Origin: an uncultured Lachnospiraceae bacterium
Lineage (GTDB): Bacteria > Bacillota > Clostridia > Lachnospirales > Lachnospiraceae
Length of the DNA: 6,776 nt
Direction: 5' to 3'
Assembly: GCA_946611525.1 (NCBI GenBank)
Contig: CAMODS010000071.1
Span: forward strand, 1-6,776
Position numbers and translations under genes: made by a program. Positions within the stretch are counted from its first letter, which is position 1. Each line of letters starts with the position of its first letter. Under the pieces are notes generated by a model that was not told the DNA's origin, searched no databases, and worked only from the letters and a program-made list of their open reading frames with translations. Below, piece after piece: positions 1 to 5,419 of this stretch.

Positions 1-1157
1 AAGCCAATGATCACGTTTGTGCCATCCTTGCAGCTTTTTACCAGATCCTCTGCCACCGGGGCAGGGTCCAGCACATTGATCAAAAGCTTATCTGTATTGA
101 GTTCCAAAACGGGAGCCACATCATCGGATCTTTTTATGTCATCCTTATATATCTCTTCGTCGTGCTCATACATGGCTGCAAGCCCGGCGTCATCCCTCCT
201 GTCCGGGATCCCACGTTCTACCAGCACCTGACCCAGATAATGGGAGAGCTTCCTGGCTCCGGAGAGGTTCATGTGGAGACCACCGTCATAGGTGTCCACC
301 GAATAGTCTATGCCTATCTCATCCGCCAGTTCCAAAAAATTATAATATGGAAGTCCGTAGGTCTTGGCATAGTCTTCTACCTGCGCCTCATACTCATCAT
401 ACCAGTAAGGATACAGACTGGGTGCCTTTACCAGGATCAGGTCGATCCCGTTGTCCTCGCACAGCCAGCGTATACGATCCAGATAATGCCAGGCATTCAT
501 CCCGAAGGCATAGTCAGAAAGGGGCCTTCCCTCCGGCACATTCTCAGCCGGCAGTATGTCCGTGCGCATATAGTAGCCATTGTAGGACTGCTTCTTTTTA
601 TCAAACATATAGGTCACATCATCTTCGGTAAGCTCAGATATCCTGGAATGATATCTCAAAAGCGGAAAGACATACTCGATGAGATGCTCATCCCCGGTCT
701 TTGATACATCGATGGCATCCAGCTTTGACAGTGACCATCTCATACCATCCAGCGTCATGCGGTTGTAAGCCTCGGACTGAGGCTCGTTGTACTGGAGGGA
801 CTGGATGTTAAAAACCACAGCCTTTGGTGTGTGATCCAAAAGGGTGTCCTCCAGCATATAATAGGACTGCCATATGAGCTGCTGTGCAGAGCCACGTATG
901 TAAGAGTGGATGCCATATTCCTGCCACAGCTCCATGGGTGAAAAGTTCTCATAGACTTCGCAGTCTCCCACAAAGATCACGTCATAGTCCTTTCGTGGCT
1001 TTTCATAGTACTCACCCACAAAAGCCCCCTCCACCACATCACCGGTGTATTTGGGCATAACGAGGCACTGCAAAAGGTACAAAACGCACCCCAGCGAAAG
1101 GATTACAGATATTATTTTTACAGTTGTCAGTATTACTTTTTTCATTGCATTAACCAT
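1..1157 (-). CDS. Membrane-anchored SGNH/GDSL-fold protein in the DltD position (3' end outside the window)
   Basis: Open from ATG at 1157 to the window edge: 385 residues without a stop, so the C-terminus is missing. Residues about 8-34 are one hydrophobic segment, giving a signal anchor with the rest outside the cell. The SGNH core follows: block I is IFVGDC at 61-66, with Cys66 where the nucleophile Ser normally sits; the block II Gly is probably G89 in RGSAQQ; KAPS is at 244-247; the C-terminal catalytic block is DGGLHMN at 291-297, with His295 and Asp291 or Asp288. From about residue 335 an acidic linker leads into a further segment I cannot assign. By position after an MBOAT gene it should do the DltD/AlgJ-like job: extracellular transfer or editing of the acyl group on a surface polymer (inference). 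The start at 1157 is preferred over the in-frame ATG at 1145 because GAAGGA lies 5 nt upstream. That site belongs to a repeat element. I recall similar Cys-containing proteins in Lachnospiraceae, but could not check. Confidence 0.85.
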   Translation of the reverse strand, partial: MVNAMKKVILTTVKIISVILSLGCVLYLLQCLVMPKYTGDVVEGAFVGEYYEKPRKDYDVIFVGDCEVYENFSPMELWQEYGIHSYIRGSAQQLIWQSYYMLEDTLLDHTPKAVVFNIQSLQYNEPQSEAYNRMTLDGMRWSLSKLDAIDVSKTGDEHLIEYVFPLLRYHSRISELTEDDVTYMFDKKKQSYNGYYMRTDILPAENVPEGRPLSDYAFGMNAWHYLDRIRWLCEDNGIDLILVKAPSLYPYWYDEYEAQVEDYAKTYGLPYYNFLELADEIGIDYSVDTYDGGLHMNLSGARKLSHYLGQVLVERGIPDRRDDAGLAAMYEHDEEIYKDDIKRSDDVAPVLELNTDKLLINVLDPAPVAEDLVKSCKDGTNVIIG

Positions 1158-1162
1158 TAAGA

Positions 1163-1168
1163 TCCTTC
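1163..1168 (-). promoter_or_regulatory. Ribosome binding site of the SGNH gene, inside a repeat element
   Basis: GAAGGA on the minus strand, 5 nt before ATG 1157. It lies inside one arm of the palindromic repeat at 1159-1268, so in the transcript it can pair with the opposite arm. It decides the start: the alternative ATG at 1145 has no purine-rich site at a good distance. Confidence 0.6.
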
Positions 1169-1175
1169 GCTACGC

Positions 1176-1203
1176 TCAGGATGACACGGCCGATCCCCCT
1201 GTC
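1176..1203. repeat. Direct repeat copy 1 (28 bp, period 41)
   Basis: Starts TCAGGATGACACGGCCGATC and is identical over 28 bases to 1217-1244; the match continues for three more bases after one G/A difference. It contains the palindrome CGGCCG (1187-1192). A short hairpin is also possible between TGACA at 1182-1186 and TGTC at 1200-1203. Confidence 0.9.
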
Positions 1204-1216
1204 GTTCCCGGCACTT

Positions 1217-1244
1217 TCAGGATGACACGGCCGATCCCCCTGTC
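1217..1244. repeat. Direct repeat copy 2 (28 bp, period 41)
   Basis: Perfect second copy of 1176-1203, separated from it by 13 bases (1204-1216). TGACA (1223-1227) and TGTCA (1241-1245) can form a 5-bp stem around CGGCCG (1228-1233). It merges at its right end into the outer inverted-repeat arm. Confidence 0.9.
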
Positions 1245-1267
1245 ATTCAAAGCGAAGCGAAGAATCT

Positions 1268-2842
1268 TTAAAACCTGTTATAGATAAACTGCGAAGAATC
1301 GTAGCCTATACCGTAATTTCCCAGTAGCAGCACACCTATAAAAAGGGCGGATATCAGAACGGCCCTCACTGCAAAAGGCAGCGAAAGCATCTGCTGCCTT
1401 ATGCTTCCCCGGCGCTGTATCATACTCAGTACAAAAAGCAAAAGCGTGGTGGCCGCTATGACTCCGTAGTCAAACACATCCATCCCCAGGTTTAAAAGAG
1501 ATCCGTCGGAGAAGATGCTGTAGTTTGAAGTGGTAAAAACAGAGCCTATGGACCTGAACACATCCCCAACATTTGCATAGCAGTCAAAGATCTTTAACAT
1601 GGATACCATGATCATGGTACGGATCACCATAAAGGCCTGATACAATCTGTTTTCAAGGGGGATGCATTTTTCATGGAAGCGCTGTGTCAGAGGCTCAAAC
1701 TCCTCCGATATCATCAGTATCACGTAGTTTAAAAGGCCCCATACAATAAAGTTCCAGCTGGCGCCGTGCCACAGACCTGTCATGAACCAAACGATAAATG
1801 ATGATATGTAAACCGGCAGTCTCTTTCCGATATAGGGGCCGAAATGTTTTCTTAAAAATTTGGAGAAATTCTGCATACCGGAACTCATGGCTATGGGATA
1901 AAAAAGGTAGTCCTTGAACCACTCACCCATTGAGATATGCCATCTGCGCCAGTATTCCTTGAGGGATTTTGAAAAATATGGACGTACAAAGTTTTCCGTA
2001 AGCCTGATGCCAAAAAGCTCCGCCGTACCAATAGTGATATCTATGCCTCCTGTAAAATCCGCATACAACTCCAGGGTATAGAAAAACATGAGACATAGAA
2101 TATACGCCCCCTTATAGGTGTCCGGATCATCGGCTATGGCAGACACCACAGGAAAAAGCCTGTCGGCAATGACAAGCTTTTTAAAGAAACCGAAAAGGAT
2201 CCTCTCCGCACCGAAGGCAATATTTTTAAACTCAAAATCATGGGGCTTTGTAAGTGTCTGAGACAGATCACCGTACCTGCTTATGGGTCCCTGCACTATA
2301 TGTGGGAAAAATGATAGAAACAGTGCATAGTCGATAAAGTTCTTTTCCGCACTGACTGTCCCCCTGTATATGTCCACCAGATAACCCACGGACATCAGGG
2401 TATAATAAGAAATACCCAACGGCAGTGCTAATTCCAAAAAGGAAAGCCGCCCACCCAGGGCATTGATGTTTCCAATGATAAAGTTAGTATACTTGACCAC
2501 GGAAAGGACACCGATGTTGATAACGATGGCCGTCACCATGATCCCCTTACGCCTTGATTTCTGTCTCGCCTTAAAAAGCTTTTTCCCTTCCCGGGATATG
2601 GTATCCTTATGGTCCATTAGATACTGCTTTGAGCTTTCGATGTTTTTATCCATCAGACGACCTGCGGTGTACGAGGTGATCACCGCAGAAAACAGATAGC
2701 ACAGATACACGGGTCCCGAAAACGCATAAAAGGCAATGCTGGCCAAAAGCAAAAGATACTTTTGGAAGCTTTTGGGCAGCACATAATAGAGAATCAGAAC
2801 CACCAGCACAAAGGCAATGAAGTCGTATGAAGTAAACAGCAA
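1268..2842 (-). CDS. MBOAT-family membrane O-acyltransferase (DltB/AlgI-like)
   Basis: A 524-residue polytopic membrane protein. In dlt-type systems this family takes the acyl or aminoacyl group from a carrier protein on the inside and delivers it to an acceptor at the outer face. Family signatures seen in order: PLGISYYTLMSVGY (141-154), FFPHIVQGPISRY (178-190), GFFKKLVIADR (218-228), LYADFTGGIDI (259-269), NFVRPYFSKSLKEYWRRWHIS (284-304), and TGLWHGASWNFIVWG (355-369), whose His359 is the expected catalytic His. It ends with FIYNRF, like the FIYFQF tail common in this class. It is longer than DltB (about 400 residues) and closer to AlgI size, with an extra C-terminal membrane region after about residue 400. 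The start is TTG: GGAGGA lies 8 nt upstream, and the N-terminus MLFTSYDF fits the family; the first internal Met is only at residue 64. It follows the carrier stop codon by 1 bp, so translation is probably coupled. Confidence 0.93.
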   Translation of the reverse strand: MLFTSYDFIAFVLVVLILYYVLPKSFQKYLLLLASIAFYAFSGPVYLCYLFSAVITSYTAGRLMDKNIESSKQYLMDHKDTISREGKKLFKARQKSRRKGIMVTAIVINIGVLSVVKYTNFIIGNINALGGRLSFLELALPLGISYYTLMSVGYLVDIYRGTVSAEKNFIDYALFLSFFPHIVQGPISRYGDLSQTLTKPHDFEFKNIAFGAERILFGFFKKLVIADRLFPVVSAIADDPDTYKGAYILCLMFFYTLELYADFTGGIDITIGTAELFGIRLTENFVRPYFSKSLKEYWRRWHISMGEWFKDYLFYPIAMSSGMQNFSKFLRKHFGPYIGKRLPVYISSFIVWFMTGLWHGASWNFIVWGLLNYVILMISEEFEPLTQRFHEKCIPLENRLYQAFMVIRTMIMVSMLKIFDCYANVGDVFRSIGSVFTTSNYSIFSDGSLLNLGMDVFDYGVIAATTLLLFVLSMIQRRGSIRQQMLSLPFAVRAVLISALFIGVLLLGNYGIGYDSSQFIYNRF

Positions 2843-2843
2843 C

Positions 2844-3083
2844 TCAGATGTCCTCCATCCGATTCATGATCAGCTCCACCATGCCGTCTACCGTGTCAAA
2901 GTTTTCAGGTAAAAGGTCTGCAGCCGTGATCTCGATATCAAAGGCATCATCCAGCTCTGTCACCAGATTTACTATGTCAAAGGAATCCAAAACCTTGCCG
3001 GATACCAGTGCATCCTCAGACTCAAAGTCCACCTCAGGATGAAGCTCCTCTAAGATCTCCATCAGTTCTTCTCTAACATTCAT
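2844..3083 (-). CDS. Acyl/aminoacyl carrier protein (DltC-like)
   Basis: A small acidic protein of 79 residues, the usual carrier-protein length. The phosphopantetheine site is Ser34 in LDSFDIV (32-38), where a 4'-phosphopantetheine arm would be attached by a transferase encoded elsewhere. The next helix, NLVTELDDAFDIEI (39-52), is typical of the carrier helix II region that partner enzymes recognise. It would hold the activated amino acid as a thioester between the adenylation enzyme and the MBOAT protein. Its ATG overlaps the ligase stop codon (ATGA, 4 bp), and GGAGG 7 nt upstream lies inside the ligase gene. Placement between ligase and MBOAT differs from dltABCD, where the carrier follows dltB. 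Sequence alone does not tell an aminoacyl carrier from a fatty-acyl one; the adjacent amino-acid ligase favours aminoacyl. Confidence 0.93.
   Translation of the reverse strand: MNVREELMEILEELHPEVDFESEDALVSGKVLDSFDIVNLVTELDDAFDIEITAADLLPENFDTVDGMVELIMNRMEDI
2851..2856 (-). promoter_or_regulatory. Ribosome binding site supporting a TTG start for the MBOAT gene
   Basis: GGAGGA on the minus strand, 8 nt before TTG 2842-2840 and inside the last codons of the carrier gene. No ATG exists near this point, so this site is the main evidence for the non-ATG start. CTG immediately after TTG is a weaker alternative. Confidence 0.65.
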
Positions 3084-4582
3084 CTCATTTCCTCCAGTTT
3101 CTTCCTGTCAATCTTACCATTTGCCGTAAAGGGCATCTCATCTAAATTGATGACCTTGCCCGGCAGCATGTACCTGGGCAAAAGCTCCTTTAGCTTTTCT
3201 ATCAGTGCCTTTTTATCTATATCACCAACAAAGTGCAGGACTATCTTATCACGGTCCCTGTCATAAGTACAGGCGCATATTTTGATCTCCTCCACACTGC
3301 TTACATCAGCCTCGATCTCCCCCAGCTCTATGCGGTGTCCCATGTGCTTTATCTGGTGATCACGTCTGGACAAAAACACCAGCTCACCATGGTCGTTGTA
3401 CCTGGCCATGTCTCCCGTGCGGTAAACCGTCTCAGGATATGCGCTTTGAAGGGGATTTTGTACAAAGGCTCCGGCGGTGCGCTCGGCGTCATTGTAATAG
3501 CCCATGGTGACGCAGGTTCCTCTCAGATAGATCTCACCCTCTTCCCCGGGACCGGCCTCGGATCCGTCCTCTTTTATCAAAAGCACCTCTGTGTTTTCAA
3601 ACGGTCTGCCGATGGGGATGGCCTCGCCCTCCTCTATCTCTCTGTCGCATTTGAAATAACAGCTCATGCCCGTGGCCTCCGTGGGGCCATAGAGGTTTGT
3701 AAAGCTCGCATCCGGCAGAGCCTGTCTCCATAGCCTGTACTGCTTTATGGGAAAGACCTCGCTGCCAAAGGCTATGGTCCTAAGATACTCAGGGCGCACT
3801 ATGTCAAAGGTCTTGAAGGCGGATATCATGGTAAGAGCCGACACCACCCAGCAGATGGTGTTTATCTTTTTTTCATTGAGATACTCCACCAGGTTTTTGG
3901 GCTGGGAAAAAAGCTCCTTTGGTATGAGATATGTGGTGGCGCCAAACCTGATGGTGGGATAGACCTCCTTTAGACAGGCGTCAAAATACAAAGGGGACTG
4001 GTTGCCGAAAACCGTATCCTCCCCAAAGCCCAAAACCTCTGAAAGCTGACCGATGTAATCCATCACCGACCTGTGATTTGCGATCACACCCTTGGGTACT
4101 CCCGTGGAGCCTGAAGTAAATACTATGTATATAGGATCGGTGTCGATGGTTTTGTCATGGACCTCCTTTAAAAGCTCAGCATCTGCCGTGGTTTCCGTGG
4201 CATCCCCATAGCCTATGGTCTCGCCCGAAAAGCTGAGCTTTTTTGCCTTTTCCCGGGTGGATTCATCACAGATCATCACCCGGGGATGGCAGTTTTTAAT
4301 GATAAGATCGATCCTGGATGCAGGCATCTCATCATCAATGGGAACATAAAAACAGCCTGATCTTATCACTCCGAAAAATGCCGCGATCTGCTGCGGAGAC
4401 TTTTCCATATATATGAGCACCGGCTCCTTTTTATAGCCCTTTTGGATAAGGGCGGTACCTATGCTGTCGGAAGCTTTTTTAAGCTCTAAAAACGTCAGCG
4501 ATACACTGCCGTCGGAAAAGGCCGTTTTGTCAGGAAGTCTCGCTGCCGTTTGCTCTAAACAGTCTAAAACATTATTTGTCAT
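3080..4582 (-). CDS. Stand-alone amino-acid adenylation enzyme / carrier-protein ligase (DltA-like)
   Basis: A 500-residue cytoplasmic ANL-superfamily enzyme, about the length of DltA. It should activate an amino acid with ATP and load it on the carrier encoded next. Core motifs: P-loop A3 IVFTSGSTGVPKG (153-165), A4 FDACLKEVYP (200-209), A5 NLYGPTEATG (296-305), A7 YRTGDMAR (387-394), A8 GHRIELGEIE (415-424), A10 NGKIDRKKL (488-496) with Lys490. Asp201 fits the residue that binds the substrate amino group, so an amino acid rather than a fatty acid is expected. By eye against GrsA the pocket residues are D201 A202 K205 C244 I270 F272 L297 G305 M306 K490. This is unlike DltA, whose D-alanine-selecting Cys falls at F272. 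Annotation pipelines would probably call it D-alanine-poly(phosphoribitol) ligase; I doubt that substrate. The ATG at 4582 overlaps the racemase end by 11 bp and has AAGGA just upstream. Confidence 0.93.
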   Translation of the reverse strand: MTNNVLDCLEQTAARLPDKTAFSDGSVSLTFLELKKASDSIGTALIQKGYKKEPVLIYMEKSPQQIAAFFGVIRSGCFYVPIDDEMPASRIDLIIKNCHPRVMICDESTREKAKKLSFSGETIGYGDATETTADAELLKEVHDKTIDTDPIYIVFTSGSTGVPKGVIANHRSVMDYIGQLSEVLGFGEDTVFGNQSPLYFDACLKEVYPTIRFGATTYLIPKELFSQPKNLVEYLNEKKINTICWVVSALTMISAFKTFDIVRPEYLRTIAFGSEVFPIKQYRLWRQALPDASFTNLYGPTEATGMSCYFKCDREIEEGEAIPIGRPFENTEVLLIKEDGSEAGPGEEGEIYLRGTCVTMGYYNDAERTAGAFVQNPLQSAYPETVYRTGDMARYNDHGELVFLSRRDHQIKHMGHRIELGEIEADVSSVEEIKICACTYDRDRDKIVLHFVGDIDKKALIEKLKELLPRYMLPGKVINLDEMPFTANGKIDRKKLEEMR

Positions 4583-5279
4583 CTGTCCTTACCCTCTTAT
4601 CAAAATCTCTGATGCATCTCGCTGCCAAAAGCTGCATGGCGTCCGTGATGCCCTCCTTGTCTTTAATGGTCTCCGCTATCACCGAAAGTTCTGTACAGCC
4701 CAGGATCACCGTCTCGGCCCCGGCAGATCTTAAGTTTTTCATTATTTCATAAAAGAGCTCATGGGGCGCGGGCCTGTTGGCCTTAACACAGTCAAAGATC
4801 AGTGACATCACTCCGCGCTGATCAGCTTCATCGGGATATATACAGCTGATACCGTTTTTTTCAAGAGTGGTTTTAAAAATATCCGCCCTGACCGTACCGT
4901 CAGTGGCCATTACTCCTGCAGAGGTTATGCCCTTTTCCTTAAGGTGAAAAGCCACCTCATCAATACCATTTATCACCGGGATGGGAATGCTTTTTTCAAG
5001 AATATCATGGAAAAAATGTGCCGTAAAACATGGAATAGCTATCTCCACGGCCCCTGCTGCCGCAAGAGATCTGCCTGCCTCTATGATGGCCTTTGACGGA
5101 TCCGGTTTGCTTTTATCCAAAATATATGAGGTCCGATCCGGCACATCGGGGCAGTGCTCAATAACTATGGGTATGTGATCCTGATCCCTGTCCACATCCG
5201 TCATGGACACTATCATCCTTAAAAATACCGCTGTGGTCATCGGCCCCATGCCGCCGATAATACCCAGTTTTTTTCCCAT
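4572..5279 (-). CDS. Aspartate/glutamate-racemase-family amino acid racemase
   Basis: A 235-residue cytoplasmic enzyme of the cofactor-independent two-cysteine racemase family (RacX/YgeA/aspartate racemase). Seen: N-terminal GIIGGMGPMTT (6-16), PDVPDRTSYI (44-53), the first catalytic Cys84 in IPCFTAH (82-88), ATDGT (125-129), and the second catalytic Cys195 in GCTE (194-197). Family knowledge: the two Cys act as opposing acid/base groups on the substrate alpha-carbon. Oddity: the usual PCNTAH is PCFTAH, and the position normally Asn before the PDRT block is His42 or Cys43, so substrate contacts may differ from those of a standard Asp/Glu racemase. It is the first gene of the cluster and overlaps the ligase start, suggesting it supplies the D-amino acid to be activated. 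The start at 5279 is chosen because AGAGGA lies 8 nt upstream and the homologous N-terminus begins there; a longer reading back to 5351 would run across the promoter. Confidence 0.9.
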   Translation of the reverse strand: MGKKLGIIGGMGPMTTAVFLRMIVSMTDVDRDQDHIPIVIEHCPDVPDRTSYILDKSKPDPSKAIIEAGRSLAAAGAVEIAIPCFTAHFFHDILEKSIPIPVINGIDEVAFHLKEKGITSAGVMATDGTVRADIFKTTLEKNGISCIYPDEADQRGVMSLIFDCVKANRPAPHELFYEIMKNLRSAGAETVILGCTELSVIAETIKDKEGITDAMQLLAARCIRDFDKRVRTDDK

Positions 5280-5322
5280 TCTATGTATCCTCTTTTCATA
5301 TATATAATCACAGCCGAAAAAT

Positions 5323-5351
5323 ATAATGCAATTTAAAAAGAATTTTGTCAA
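5323..5351 (-). promoter_or_regulatory. Predicted sigma-70-type promoter of the racemase-ligase-carrier-MBOAT-SGNH operon
   Basis: On the minus strand a perfect TTGACA -35 box (5346-5351), then a 17-nt spacer, then CATTAT as -10 box (5323-5328, 4 of 6 consensus), in AT-rich DNA. Transcription would begin near 5315, giving a leader of about 35 nt before ATG 5279. No other convincing promoter is seen before the overlapping downstream genes, so the cluster probably forms one transcript. Confidence 0.65.
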
Positions 5352-5359
5352 TATGCTAC

Positions 5360-5387
5360 TTTACAAATTAATTCCATGGTATATAAT
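5360..5387 (+). promoter_or_regulatory. Predicted sigma-70-type promoter of the MATE exporter gene
   Basis: TTTACA -35 box (5360-5365, 5 of 6 consensus), a 16-nt spacer and a perfect TATAAT -10 box (5382-5387). The start point would fall near 5394, about 25 nt before the ATG at 5420. Its -35 box is only 8 bp from that of the divergent operon promoter, so one bound regulator could affect both; no clear operator palindrome was found. Confidence 0.65.
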
Positions 5388-5419
5388 CATTTTTCAACAG
5401 GTTTTTGAGAGGTAATAGA

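Larger units (their letters stand above)
1159..1268. repeat. Palindromic intergenic repeat element between the MBOAT and SGNH genes
   Basis: The 28-base ends 1159-1186 and 1241-1268 are inverted repeats of each other, matching at 23 of 28 positions. In the minus-strand transcript two of the mismatches become G-U pairs, so a long hairpin is possible. The arms carry the theme GCGAAGCGAAGAATCTT / AAGATCCTTCGCTACGC, which I recognise from memory as a widespread bacterial intergenic repeat. The interior holds two 28-base direct repeats. The element fills the gap exactly: its right end shares one base with the MBOAT stop codon TAA (1268-1270), and its left end stops one base short of the SGNH ATG (1155-1157). 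There is no transposase and no T-tract that would make it a classical terminator. Confidence 0.8.

Noticed and set aside
162..704. 180-residue plus-strand open frame
   Set aside because: It lies antisense to the SGNH gene, whose minus-strand frame has clear motifs and stays open for 385 codons. No recognisable protein features or ribosome site support it.
1080..1095. Lipoprotein signal in the SGNH protein (Cys24 in SLGC)
   Set aside because: The -3 and -2 residues (Ser, Leu) do not fit a lipobox well, and the chain stays hydrophobic after the Cys, so a membrane anchor is more likely.
1176..1244. Two identical 28-bp direct repeats resembling a minimal CRISPR array
   Set aside because: There are only two copies with a 13-bp gap, too short for a spacer. 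They sit inside a larger palindrome, and no cas gene is present.
1159..1268. Rho-independent terminator between the MBOAT and SGNH genes
   Set aside because: The arms could form a long stem, but no T-tract follows on either strand, and on the minus strand the ATG comes one base after the 3' arm. Partial attenuation remains possible.
1045..1287. 80-residue plus-strand open frame over the repeat element
   Set aside because: It reads through the repeat palindrome and the ends of two real genes, and its translation shows no domain; repeat sequence alone explains its openness.
3233..3733. 166-residue plus-strand open frame
   Set aside because: It is antisense to the adenylation gene across motifs A5 to A8, which are well conserved on the minus strand, so it is a shadow frame.
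5280..5351. Racemase start at 5351, adding 24 N-terminal residues
   Set aside because: The added residues do not fit the family N-terminus and overlap the predicted promoter. ATG 5279 has a good ribosome site and begins directly before GIIGGMGP.
5405..5419. MATE start at TTG 5405
   Set aside because: The ribosome site GAGAGG (5407-5412) would fall inside the coding region; ATG 5420 has correct spacing and matches the usual family N-terminus.
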